Part shown: one piece after another, positions 45,082 through 56,219 of the stretch
Layout: each line of letters begins with the position of its first letter
Position numbering within the stretch: the first letter of the stretch is position 1
NCBI GenBank assembly: GCA_028274465.1
Contig: CM051456.1
Span: 62,234,753 to 62,298,752, forward strand
Length of the DNA: 64,000 bases
Source: Plantago ovata
Taxonomy: Eukaryota; Streptophyta; Magnoliopsida; Lamiales; Plantaginaceae
Direction: 5' to 3'
Notes under the pieces: model-generated
Told to the model about the DNA's origin: nothing
What the model saw: the letters and a program-made list of their open reading frames with translations, nothing else
Databases searched by the model: none
Position numbers and translations under genes: made by a program

Positions 45082-46655
45082 AAACCTTTGCTTGTCCTCA
45101 AGCAACAAACTATCCTAAATGCAACACAAAAGGAGTCTCATGCCAAGTAAAGTGAACTAATCTATTGAATCTACCAAATGCTTATGAACAAAACCAAATG
45201 AGCATGACATGCAAGTAGGTTGAAGAATGCCTCGATTGCGAATATACACATTCTCATGTGCACTTGGTTAAGCAAAGGAGTCTCTCGTAACATCTTCTAC
45301 CTGGACCTGGTCAGTGACGACATAATGATTCACATTATCATACTACAATTGGCCCGTGCCTATGAAACCGAGGGCTTACTACTGTTCACCAAGCGAGACC
45401 TTTCCTCAAAAGAGGGCGAACCAATACTGGCTCTCATCAAACGAAGGAGGGTTCCCTAGAAAAAGAAGACACTCCCCTATTCTACCTAGACTCTCAAAGA
45501 ACGAATCTCATTCAACCACTTCTTGAATAGCAAGACGAGGGTGGTCAAGAACAGGCCTTGGACAAAGGCGACACGAAACAAAAGATAGAATTTACAACTC
45601 GATACTTCACAAGGACAAAATATTTACATGATACTTAACACTACGAGACTGCTTTTGGCTTGCAACGACCCTTCTTTTGCTTTTGGGTCTTATTCTTTAT
45701 TTTCTTTCTTCTTTTTTATTTTCTCTTTTTCTTTTCTCTTTTTTTTTTTTTTATATATATATAGCTAGGCAAGCAGCAGTACTACGTGTCAAAAACCTCC
45801 CCAAACCTATTCGAGAGTAGGTTTGAGCACAAAGACGAAAAAGAAAAAGGGAAAAACTTTTACAAAGACACCTCCCCAAACCTATTCGAGAGAATAGGTT
45901 GGGACACAAAACAAAAGAAAAATAAAGCTAAGAAAAATCTACAACGACTCAAGACGAAAGACAAGTATAACAACGTACCCCCTCCCCAAACCTATTCTAT
46001 CGAATAGGTTTAATACAAGGAATCACACACCTCACACTACCTCCTTCCTAGGCATTTGGCAATCTCTAATCGAGGTGAAAAACTTGTCGCCTCTTAAGTA
46101 CATAATTACACGGGTTACAACCATAGATTCTAACATGCATCATTTTATATGGTCATCGTGAACCGCAGTAGAAGAAACACCAATCGAGGTGATGTCGAGA
46201 CTACTAAGCTTAACTAGTGCACAAGTGAATGTGACAAACCAAGCGAGACAAGCCTCAAACTACTTGCAAAGTGATGCAACATATGATAATGGTCATAAGC
46301 ACTTAGGCTACACAATAGAAAAGTTCGAAAAAACTTGGCAATAGACTCCACACAACAACGTGCAACAACTAATCTATGGATGATATGCAAGAATTTGAAA
46401 AAACACGACAAATCACATGAACTTGAGTAAAATCAGGCATGTACGAACCACACAAGCATATAGTACTGAAAATCCAATACCCCCTCCCCAAACCTAAACT
46501 TTTGCTCGTCCTCGAGCAAAGAAAAGTTGAATGTAAAGGAAAAATTGGATTGAAAGTACACTTCCCTGAGATAAAGGTTCATGTCCAATCTCCTATATAT
46601 GAGTAGTACCTGAAAGGACTCAAGAAACATGTGAAAACGGGTGCACAAAGGTGGC
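45082..46655 (-). other. 3' non-coding tail of B-
   Basis: Collinear in complement with the A1/A2 tails (45082-46200) and with Athila E and B+ (46240-46650). It carries a purine tract (minus strand, 45690-45765, ending in an AT microsatellite), inverted repeats at 45804-45824, 45879-45900 and 45989-46010, each next to CTCCCCAAACC, and a fourth CTCCCCAAACC module at 46485-46520. No gene. Confidence 0.75.
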
Positions 46656-46687
46656 GAAATGAGAAAAAGGAAAAATATGGGGGAACA

Positions 46688-46835
46688 GGGCCCAAACGGC
46701 CCGCTTGGACTATGCCAAGCGAAGCGCTCCGCTTGGCATCATCCAGGCGGGCCGCTTGGATTTTCAGTAGGATTAAATCCTACTGAAAACCCAAGCAGTC
46801 CGCTTGGTGATGCCCAAGCGGGGCGCTTGGCCTGT
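46688..46835 (-). repeat. GC hairpin array, 3' internal copy of B-
   Basis: Units of the CCAAGCG-NNN-CGCTTGG type. At 46761-46789 a 13-bp perfect inverted repeat TTTTCAGTAGGAT around TAA lies between two of them. Confidence 0.88.
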
Positions 46836-47123
46836 TTCCCCATTTTTTCGATTTTTCTCAATTCCAACCAACTAAGGCACCGAGACAAAAGGCTAAGCTA
46901 CTCTAAACACGACAAAAGGCACACAGGCCACAACTACAAAAGCAAACTAAGAGTACAAGAGTCATAAGTCATAGCATCATACAACCAAATCGAAATAGTC
47001 TTAATCTCATGAATCATACAACCAAATCGAAAGAAAAAGAGTTCTCAACCAACAATAGTGAACAAGCCAAAATAACGATAATAAGGATACTACCGAATAA
47101 ATGGCCTCTGTCAGCTGAGATCT

Positions 47124-48020
47124 CTAGAAGGAAGGAGGAAGGTTGCTTCCACTACCATCACCTTGCGGGTGGAACGGGTACCCCGGAACTTGGCGAGCTA
47201 GAGCATCATACCGGTTCATCGTGTCCTCCTGGTAAACTCTCCACCTCTCGGCGTCCTTTGCTCGTGCGGCCTCCCAACGCTCATCAAGACGCGTCTGAAA
47301 GGCATCCCAACGCTGGCCGTCTCGCACCTGGTAGTCCTCCCACCTTTTGTCCTCTCGCTCCTCAAAGCTTCTGAATTGCTCGGTCATCTGGTTCGACTGA
47401 GCCGTCAACATGCTGGTTTGGAAGTTCCCAAACTGAGTGGCCAATAGCTGGTTGAACTCCAAAAAGTCGAAGCCCCCTTGGCCGCTCCCTTGATCGGCTG
47501 AAGGTGGAGGAGATGGTGGTGCTACATAGCATGGCTCCCTCGGCGGTGCGGCCTCCCCTTGGTGAAGGCACCAAGTCCCGTACATCTCATTGTATGTGTC
47601 AATGTTCATGGGCTTCTTAGCCCTCACAGTTGGCTCGATGTTGGGAACTCCGGCAGCCTTGCACATGCCCGTGATCAGATTGCCAAAGGCTAGCTTCCTA
47701 TTTATGTCGTGGCGTTGCTTGAACTCCTCGAAAATGATGATGCCGGGAGTGAGAGCTACATCATTCAGAAGGGCGTACACCAAGGCTCCATAGTACTTCC
47801 ATCCCCACTTGGTGATTAGGGCGTTGAGCTCACCAACACCGAGCAATTCATTTTCGCTAGCCGTAAAGCGAATGCTCCTCTCCCCAATGTATGTGTGGGG
47901 TCTGGAATGGAAGTGAGTTTCATATAACCTCGCTTTATCCGTTAGTTGATACCGAGCTCCCCTTTGACCATCCCTTGAGGATCCTTCTCCTCGGGTTCTC
48001 TTGTTCCTTCTTGTCGACAT
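47124..48020 (-). CDS. Env-position ORF of B-, intact, unknown function
   Basis: Start chosen at the ATG at 48020-48018 (MSTRRNKRTRGE) although the frame is open to 48053, because an acceptor-like TTTTTCTAG-GT lies just before it. 298 codons without a stop. Residues 1-25 are basic and could act in nuclear import or RNA binding. Residues 25-150 (ARLYETHFHSR, WKYYGALVYALLND, ITGMCKAAGVP) resemble the plant transposon protein family found at this position in Athila elements (inferred by eye). The C-terminal third is a Trp/Arg/Glu-rich repeated helical stretch, likely a coiled coil. No signal peptide or clear membrane span, so a true envelope is unlikely. Confidence 0.7.
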   Translation of the reverse strand: MSTRRNKRTRGEGSSRDGQRGARYQLTDKARLYETHFHSRPHTYIGERSIRFTASENELLGVGELNALITKWGWKYYGALVYALLNDVALTPGIIIFEEFKQRHDINRKLAFGNLITGMCKAAGVPNIEPTVRAKKPMNIDTYNEMYGTWCLHQGEAAPPREPCYVAPPSPPPSADQGSGQGGFDFLEFNQLLATQFGNFQTSMLTAQSNQMTEQFRSFEEREDKRWEDYQVRDGQRWDAFQTRLDERWEAARAKDAERWRVYQEDTMNRYDALARQVPGYPFHPQGDGSGSNLPPSF

Positions 48021-48770
48021 GGTACCTAGAAAAATCCCATTAGACCATTCCAATAGATCAAAATGACTAGACTCTTACACTACTACCAAACAATCTACTT
48101 CTACTCTAAGACAAGTATACGTTCTTCGTTTAAAACAAGTCATAACGCAACAAGTCGACTCTTAGACGTCAAAACTCACTCAAGTGTTCTTTTTAACGAG
48201 TTTGAAGGCTTGCTAAAATTCAAACATAGCGAATCGAGAAGCTTTAACACTTCGTTACGATTAGCTAATTCGAATCAAACCAAGCAAACAAACTCGCCAT
48301 TAGAACTACCCAACCAATCCTACACATTCTCATGAAATCTAAACAACACCAACATCATATCAATACTCAAATTTCGAGCTAACAATCATGCAAACAATTA
48401 TCTAGCAAGAATTCAAGCCATAGAGTTCGTCAAAATCAAAGTAAGCAAAATTCGAATTTAGGCATCACATCCAATAAGAAACATGCTCAACAATCAATAT
48501 CAAACTCTAATTTACCAATACATAACATAATTGAAGCCAATAAGATCAAAATCCCCAAATTCAAGAAAGTTAGGGTTCTTGAGGGTTACCTTCGATTCCT
48601 TGTGAATGATGCTTCAAACGTGAAATTTGTTCGGTTTAGATGATAGAGGAGGTGATGGGCTCTTTAGAATGCACAAGATTGCAAAAATTGGTGGAGAATT
48701 GAGTGAGATTGATGTTTTTGGGGTGAAAAATCGGCAAGGAGATGAAAAAGAATGAAGAGGAGAGCTTCAA
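48021..48770 (-). other. Leader of env-position ORF
   Basis: AT-rich and non-coding on the minus strand. Part of it (48540-48660) resembles 1650-1780 of A1. It ends in a polypyrimidine stretch with CTAAT and TCTAG before the ATG, as expected of an intron 3' end. Confidence 0.55.
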
Positions 48771-48775
48771 AACTC

Positions 48776-48996
48776 AAGTGGCTCGCTTGGCTTTTAAAGA
48801 AGCCAAGCGAGCCGCTTGAGCGTCCCAAGCGAAGCGCTTGGTTCAAGCGGGACGCTTGGGTCGCCCCAAGCGCTTCGCTTGGATTTACAGTAGGAGAAGT
48901 TCCTACTGTAAATCCAAGTGGTCCGCTTGGCTTGAACCAAGCGGAGCGCTTGGCCAAGCGGTCCGCTTGGCTTGAGCCAAGCGGAGCGCTTGGGAC
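48776..48996 (-). repeat. GC hairpin array, 5' internal copy of B- (longest)
   Basis: Ten or so units, loops AGC, AAG, GGA, CTT, GTC and GAG among others, all exactly three bases. The centre is an 18-bp perfect inverted repeat (48878-48895 against 48901-48918, loop GAAGT). Confidence 0.92.
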
Positions 48997-49115
48997 CTGG
49001 AGCTCCTAACTTCATTTTTTTTCGACTTTTTCTCAATTTTTCACCTCAAAAACCTTGTCTACTCAACAGAACAAAATTTAAACATGCTTCTAATCTATAT
49101 GCAATTACCTACAAC

Positions 49116-49133
49116 CTCGGGTTACCTCCCGAG
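49116..49133 (-). other. Post-gag-pro stem-loop (B-)
   Basis: CTCGGG and CCCGAG around a six-base loop. Compared with A1 (CCGGG/CCCGG) the outer pairs differ on both arms, keeping pairing. Confidence 0.65.
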
Positions 49134-49175
49134 AAGTGCCTTTGTTTAGAAGTCGTTGGCTCGATTCGTCGTTGC

Positions 49176-52100
49176 TCATGCGGGATCAATTTCGCACCGG
49201 GTACTAGACTTCCCCGTCCAAGTGCTCTTCAAAGCATCAAGTCCCTGCACATCTTGACGAACATAAAGAGGACCAAAGAATCCTACAAGTTCGTTAGTAT
49301 CAACATAAGCACATGAATTAATTATGGCTCGCAACGTATGTTGCTTGCCATTTACCTCGAAGCTACATGTACGACGATACATGTATATCACCATATGTAC
49401 TTTGTTGATTGATGAACGTATTTTTGACGCGTTCATCTTGTCTTTTTTACCTTCTTCTGCTATCTTTTAGCCTTGTTTTTTTGTTAGTTTTGTAGAATAG
49501 TGTCACGTTTACTGTTTTCTGCATTTTCAGGCGCTTAGGTACGAAACGGCGTTTTTGGAGCTAAAACCGAGCCTTTTTTATGGAAAAGATGGCCCCGTTG
49601 AAGTTCCCCAATCTCCGTGGCTTGTTCGTGAGTGTCTGAGCCTCAATAAGCATTGAGAAGGATGAGTCCAAGGCACCCGAGGGCCGTACGAGGGCAAAAA
49701 GATTGAGTTTGAAGACAAAAATCTGCCCAGGAGCCAAGCTAAGCGCTTGGAATAGTGAAGCGCTCCGCTTCATTTTCCAGGAGCTTTGACACAGCAGCCA
49801 AGCGAAGCGCTTGAAGGGCCAAAGCTTGAAGGGCCAAAGCGCTTCGCTTGCCAAGCGCTCCGCTTGGACTCTCCAAGCGGTCCGCTTGGCAGCGGTTACG
49901 TTTTCGGATTTTCCTTCTTAGATCTGATCTTCTGTTACTTTTTGAAGACTTTTGAACTGTAGCTTCGTTTTGGAGAGCTCCAAAGCCCCAAAACTCAGAG
50001 AAAACTCAGATTACATTGTATTTTAGATTGGATTAAAGGTTTTGGCATTGGATTGCATCCGTTGTTTCATCTACGGAGAGGTTTTCATCAATACCCACCG
50101 ATTAGTGACAGCTTGGTGGTAACATTGTATCATTATCTCTTGTCTAGTAGTTTGATTTGATGTATTCTATTTGCAATTCATATGATTTGATGTCTATGTT
50201 GATGAATATGAGTAGCTAAATCCTTTATGTTGGTGGTAGAATGTAGAATATGCATGCTATGGGTTATGTTTATGTTTACATGAGATTGTGATTCAATCTT
50301 GCTGCAAATTCCTTCATATGATTCTTAGTTGCCTATAAAATATATTCGAATTGAGTATAGTGACAAACTCTTGGTCAATGAAAGCTATAGGATTGTATGT
50401 TAGAGATTTGCAGCATGCTAGATAAATGGTGTTAGTGACAAGCACCTCTAAAGTATTGATAGTGGTCTTTTATGATGTGTGTCTTGAAAGTTACCTAGAC
50501 GAGTTGCTTGGCAGACTTGATCGAAGGTTTTACGCACTGAACTTGTGAGCATATTCGTAACCCATGCATGTGTATTTGATTTCTACCACCAACCGTTTTC
50601 CAAACTTGATTACAACAATCTGATTTCTCGTTGCTTTGTTCAAAGAAAACGATTCTATAAACATTTGAACTCGTTGACTGAAATTACTAGCAAAAACCTC
50701 AAGCAAAGCCACGTTAGGTCCCGAGAGAACGACACTCGGGGACAACTTGCCATTGCACTCTAGTTAGTGTAGTGATAAGTGTTCTTAGGCTTTTAAACAA
50801 ATTTAATTGGTGAAAAACGACATCATCATTGATGAAGGCTCTACCCAAAAGAACCACATCCTTGAGCTTTGCGGAGGATGTAGGCATGACGATGAAGTTC
50901 GTCTTGACCTCTACACCGGCGACTCTTACCACTAGATTCTCGATCACACCCAATGGCTTCTTCATAGACCCGTCCGCCAATTGCACCATGCACTTCATTG
51001 GTCTTAAGCCAGACAAACCCGACTCTTCGTACACGTTAAAAGGTATGACATTCACACCCGCTCCCGTGTCTAGAGTTGCCACTATTCCATCCTTCTTACC
51101 CAAGCCGATTTCCACATCAAAGCTCTCTTGGATAGGCACTTCCACCATATCCACCAACTCATTCTCAGACGATGAGTTTTCATTCACTTCTTCCACTATC
51201 GCATCAGATTGTGCGACCACTTTCTCTTCCACAACTACCTTAGGAGTCTCAAGCTCCTCACTCACTTTGCAAGTTTCAGTTATCTTGCAACTTGGCACCT
51301 CAACTCGTGCATTGTCTCTCACAACCGTGATCTCCACGGGCAAATCAGTCACCACGGTTATAGCCATGGCTTTCTCCGTGTTTCCGGGAAACTTCCCTTG
51401 CTCTCTACTCGCCCCTCGATCTATAAGCTCTTGTAGCTTCTTATGGAGACTGCTACTACTAGCCTCAAGCTTCTCAAAGCGTTGATTGTTAGTAGCCTCA
51501 TTACGATAGTAATGCTCCATGAATTTGTTCGTCTTCATAACTAGATCATTGAGGGAAGTAACAAGAGGAGAAGGGAGCACCCCTCCACCTTGCGGTCCTC
51601 AACTAGCAACCGGAGGTGGGGGTGTGGGATTAGAAGGTGGTGCTCCTTCATACCAGTTGTTCCCATAGCTGAGACGGCTTCGATCTTGATGTGGACCATA
51701 GGCATATTGGTCCGGGTTGTGGACATAACCACGGTTGCCTTGGTTCTGGTGCCGACCTCGTGGTCCTTGTCTCCCACGGTTTTGTGGCCTAACATTGCCA
51801 TATCCTTGGCCATAGTTCACGTCCTCGGTCACTTGCTCCCCTTCGGCAGCAGCATAGACCTCTTGACGGAACTCGTTCTTGATGAATTGGTCTCTAGCAA
51901 ACTCAGAACGGCATAGGCAGGCTGGGTGCCCATAATTCTTGCACACACCACAAATCTCCGTAGAAGGGATAGGAACGCTTTGCCTCAAAGCTTTCTTGAC
52001 CTCATGGGCGAACCCATCAAAGGCATCTTGTTCCACTACTACCTTTGCCTCTCCCCTTTGCTCCTTTTGAAGCACACAAGCTCTAACATTCGTTTTGAGA

Positions 52101-52910
52101 ATTCCGGTACATCGTGTCTAGCTTCATTTGAGCTTGAGTAGGATTCAACTCTCCCATACTTCCACCGCAAATGCTATCCACTTGAGATTGAATCTCAGGA
52201 TGCAAGCCATTGTAAAAGAATTGGAGAAGCTGACCTTTATCATACCCATGGTGAGGGCATCTATGTTGCAACCCCATGAAACGATCATAAGCCTCGTGAA
52301 AAGCTTCATCATATCGCTGATCAAAGGTGCTAATTTGGCTCTTCACAGCCATCGTCTTGGAAGCGTACCGATCCATGAACTTGTCGAAACAGAGCGCCCA
52401 TGTAGTCAAAGACCCAGCCTCTAGAGTATTGAGCCAAGCCTTTGCTCAATCACCTAGACCCATGGAGAAAACCTTCATGCGAAAATCATCGTCCGTCACT
52501 CCAGCACCCGGTCGCCCAAGATGGAGAACAAAGTTCTCGAGCTCATTCAAGAACCCAATCACGTCCTCATTAACCATCCCATAGAACTTGGGAATTTGTT
52601 CGAACATGTGGTTCTTTATCTCCAGGTTCCTAGTGGCATCATTGAGGACAATTGCTGGTCCTCTAGCCCCAACCGTTGGCTTGGTGAGTGAACGAATAGG
52701 TTGCTCCGCCATTTCACCTTCCACGAAAACCGACTCAAGAATTGGTTCAGAAAGATGTGAGAAAGATTCTTCTCTACTTCCAGATGTGGAAGCTCTAGAT
52801 GCTACCCTTTCAAACTGAGAATTGAGATTCCTTCTTCTCCTCCGATACAAGCGATCGATTTCGTCTATGTAAGGTTCAATGTTAGGCCCACCCGTTCGGG
52901 TTCTAGGCAT
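49176..52910 (-). pseudogene. Gag-protease of B-, broken and interrupted by a solo LTR
   Basis: Start at the ATG at 52910-52908 (MPRTRTGG). Gag core 52446-52850 ends at a TGA near 52446; pieces 52083-52409 and 51599-52075 carry the rest of Gag and the CCHC knuckle (CGVCKNYGHPACLC). A TGA at about 51600 precedes the linker and protease piece (51580-50834; LDTGAGVN near 51070). The solo LTR at 49410-50828 splits the protease; its last 75 codons are 49176-49409. Several stops, so inactive, unlike the intact A2 ORF. About 85-90 percent similar to B+ where both are readable. Confidence 0.87.
49410..50828 (+). repeat. Solo family B LTR, antisense inside B-
   Basis: 1419 bp, TGATGAACG to GACATCATCA, flanked by TTGAT on both sides (49405-49409 and 50829-50833). 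Protease sequence is continuous when it is removed. It arose by LTR-LTR recombination of a full insertion. Contains AGAATAGTGTCACGTTT (49494-49510) and a hairpin array (49738-49890). Confidence 0.93.
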
Positions 52911-53032
52911 ACACACACCTGAAATACAAGATAGTGAGTATCTCAAGCAAAAAGAAACAAAAACAGAAATGAGACAAAGAAGACATGTTGGCTGAAAAAA
53001 CCAAACAAAAACACCAACCAAAGGAGTTAAGT

Positions 53033-53049
53033 CCCCGGCAACGGCGCCA
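53033..53049 (-). promoter_or_regulatory. Primer binding site, tRNA-Asp (B-)
   Basis: CCCCGGCAACGGCGCCA on the plus strand, the exact complement of the site in the other elements. Confidence 0.92.
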
Positions 53050-53052
53050 AAT

Positions 53053-54424
53053 TGATGATGTCGTTTTTCACCAATTAAATTTGTTTAAAAGCCAAAGAAC
53101 ATCTTTCACTACACAAACTGAGTGCAATGGCAAGTTGTCCCCGAGTGTCGTTCTCTCGGGACCTAACGTGGCTTTGATCAAGGTTTTTGCTAGCTAAATT
53201 CAGTCAACTAGATGATGATTTTGAGAAAGATGTTTGAACAAAGGAAGTGAGAAATCAAGAGTTTTTGTAAACAAGTTTGGAAAACGGTCGGTGCTAGAAA
53301 TCGAATACACATGCATGGATTACTACTATGCTCACAAGTTCAGTGCGTAAAACCTTCAACTAAGTCTGCTAAGCAACTTGTCTAGGTAACTTTCAAGACA
53401 CACATCATGAAAGGTCACTATCAATAATTTAGAGGTGCTTGTCACTAACACCATTTATCTAGCATGCTGCAAATCACTAACATACAATCCTATAGCTTTA
53501 ATTGACCAACGAGTTTGTCACATACTCTATTCGAATATATTTTATAGGCAACTACGAATCATATGAAGTAATTTGCAGCAAGATTGACTCACAACCTCAT
53601 GTAAGCATAAGCATAATCCATAACATGCATAATTCTACATTCTACCACCAACACAAAGGATTTAGCTACTCATATTCATCAACATAGACATCAATTCATA
53701 TGAATAATAATCAGAATACATCATATCAAACTACAAGACAAGAGAGTGATACAAGTTACAACTAAAGCTGTCTCTAATCGGTGGAAATCAAAGAAAACCT
53801 CTCCGTAGGTGATTACAAAGGATGAATTCCAATCAAAATCTTGAATCCCAAGCTAAATTACAATGAATCTATGAGTTTCTCTGAGTTTTTGGGGCTTAGG
53901 GCTGTCCAAAACTCGTCTCCAATTTTCTGTATATCAAAAAGTAACTCCAAAATCAAGTAATGAAGGCAAAATCTGGATCTGTAACGGTTGCCAAGTGCTT
54001 CGCTTGGGCAGAGCCAAGCGAAGCGCTTGCTTCCTGTTCCTCTTTTGAAATCTCCTGAAATTCCAAGCGTCCCGCTTCTCCAATTCCAAGCGAAGGGCTT
54101 GCCTTCTGGGCAGATTTTGGCCTCGAAACTCGATCTTTTGCCCACGAACGGCCCTCGGGTTCCTTGGGCTCGTCCTTCTCGGCACTTATTGGGGCTCAGA
54201 CACTCACGAACAAGCCACGGAGATTGGGGAACTTCAACGGGGCATCTTTTCCATCAAAAAGGCTCGTTTTTAGCTCCAAAAACGCCGTTTCGTACCTTAG
54301 TGCCTGAAAATGCAGAAAACACAAAACGTGACACTATTCTACAAAACTAACCAAAAAACAAGGCTAAAAGATAGCAAAAGAAGGTAAAAAAGACAAGATG
54401 AACGCGTCAAAAATACGTTCATCA
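53053..54424 (-). repeat. 5' LTR of B-
   Basis: 1372 bp, same length as the 3' LTR. GAGAGAACGACACTCG (complement) at 53142-53157; the AGAATAGTGTCACGTTT box (complement) at 54324-54340; hairpin units at about 53990-54105. Confidence 0.93.
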
Positions 54425-54723
54425 AAGACCTACTAGCAAATGACTTCTTTCCAAATGCTGTACTGAACCAGATGTACACTTGGATTGATTTAAAGGTTGC
54501 GAAGAAAGAAAGGGATCCTCCTCCCTACCCAAGGAACATAGCTGTGAAACGGCTGAATATTGAGATTTTAGTGAGAAGAAGCTCCATCAGCAAGAAGTTG
54601 AAGCAAGAACATGACCTCATCAAGCCGATGGATGTTGCTTATTACAATGACCCTATGACCAACAAGTCCAAAAAGAAATATGGCTTGATTCCTTATGAGT
54701 ACTTCTATCTTACTGCAAAAGAT
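54425..54723 (+). pseudogene. Copia A accessory ORF, C-terminal domain part 1
   Basis: Begins with the duplicated AAGAC and continues the frame (DLLANDFFPNAVLNQMYTWIDLK...YEYFYLTAKD) up to the solo LTR. Matches 37045-37330. Confidence 0.85.
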
Positions 54724-55924
54724 TGATGAACTGAAGAATTTGTCAGATTCTAATTAATAAAATAAATTTGTATTTAGCCAAAGGCAATTCACAACTACAA
54801 TGAAAACCGTAGTGTAGCAGTAGAATAACCTCGAGTGTCGATCTCTAAGGACTATAACTAGCTTTATCTAATCTAACTTAAGAATATAAATCAACAGACG
54901 ACTTAGCAAAGGTTTTTCTTAACAGATAATGGAGATTGGTGATAGTATGGTCATTCAAAGCATAGGAGGTTAATAATCATGCATAAATTCCTCGGTCTTG
55001 CATGGAGATCTTTGATCAATGAATTGTCCAATTGTGTTCCGTAATTATTCAACAGTACTAAGATAGAGGTTTTAGATAGATCAAAGAAATAAAGCAATAA
55101 CTCAGAGTATAATGCGCTATATAGCCATTAGCATAATTATTAACCCTTCGCTAAGAAATCACATACTATCACCAACGAGAAGTTTAGCTACTCATAGATG
55201 TCATGCAATCAACAGAAATCATACCACGAATGAATGAAAACATGATGAAAGATATATAAATATAAATAGAAAAACTGTAAGATACAATGTTACCGAAGGT
55301 TGTCAATCTCCGAAGAATCGCGATCTTACAAGCTCCAAATTGCTAAGAAAAATATCTCCTAAGCTAACAACCCCCAGAACAGGCTCTGGAGAATTTCTAC
55401 CTAAAACTACTGAGAAAGGTGAGAGAAAAGGTCTGGAAAAGTATGAAAAACGGAGAAAACTGAGCAACTATATATAGGTATTCGGGAGGTGTGGGGCGAA
55501 GGGCCCCACACACCGGGCGATTCGCCGGGTGTGGGGCGATTCGCCCCACGTCCCGGGCGACTCGCCCGGGAGTGTTTTTTGGCCAGATACGCGTTTTCGA
55601 CGCGTTTTTGGATTTCTTCCCCTTTTCGGACTCGGTTTTTGCCTTCTAGTGACCTTTTAGCCTTCAGACTCGACCCCTAGACTTCAAATCCTATCGGGAA
55701 TCTTTCAGATACTCCAATTAGGCCTTCGGAACACCAATTCCTTGTCTACTTCAATATAATTGCCCGGAAAACCTCGTTTTTCAAACAAAACCTGTAAAAT
55801 ACAAACTAAAGGGAAATGTGACACTATTCTAATAAAATGCACTAAAATATAGCTAAATTAACATAGAGGATAGCTAAAATAGGTGAAAAAGACTCAAATG
55901 AAAGTGTAAAATACACATTCATCA
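54724..55924 (-). repeat. Solo family A LTR, minus strand
   Basis: 1201 bp, complement of TGATGAATG...TTCATCA. Flanks AAGAT (54719-54723) and AGGAT (55925-55929), a target duplication with one change. It has the U3 box with one change (55814-55830), TATATATA complement near 55470 and a hairpin array at 55488-55575. Its hairpins include GGGGCG-ATT-CGCCCC and CCGGGCGACTCGCCCGG types. Confidence 0.9.
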
Positions 55925-56219
55925 AGGATCAAGAAGAAGATCTTCGTTGGTTAAGGAAGATTCATGCCAACAAGGGAATTTCAGACACTCAATTACTTCA
56001 TGCTAGTAATTGGGGCATGCACTTGTGGGTAATACACTACAAAGAAATGAATGGTGAAAACAATCACTATACTGCCTGCAAGAATGCAAGACTAGTTCAA
56101 CTTGAAGTCCGTAAACTACTTGAAGATTACGAAAAGGACTGTGTTGAATTTACTACTCTTTCTAAGAAGAGTGTAAAAGAGATTCTTAGAGAATCCTCTG
56201 CTGCAATAGAATAGAGTCC
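55925..56219 (+). pseudogene. Copia A accessory ORF, C-terminal end
   Basis: Continues DQEEDLRWLRKIHA...SDTQLLHASNWGMHLW to a stop at about 56214, matching 37330-37612. The final residues (KSVKEILRESS) are conserved. Confidence 0.85.

Larger units (their letters stand above)
43697..54424 (-). mobile_element. Gypsy element B-, complete, minus strand, no pol
   Basis: 10,728 bp, target duplication AAGAC (43692-43696 and 54425-54429), both LTRs 1372 bp with about 35 differences by eye (about 2.5 percent). Minus-strand order: 5' LTR, tRNA-Asp site, gag-pro, post-gag stem-loop, hairpin array, env-position ORF, second hairpin array, tail with three inverted repeats, polypurine tract, 3' LTR. No RT, RNase H or integrase. 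An antisense solo LTR is inserted in the protease. Confidence 0.93.

Noticed and set aside
45738-45765. Microsatellite locus of interest
   Set aside because: Short T-run and AT dinucleotides at the end of the pyrimidine tract; ordinary slippage.
47124-48020. True retroviral envelope protein
   Set aside because: No signal peptide, no transmembrane span, no cleavage site; only the position matches.
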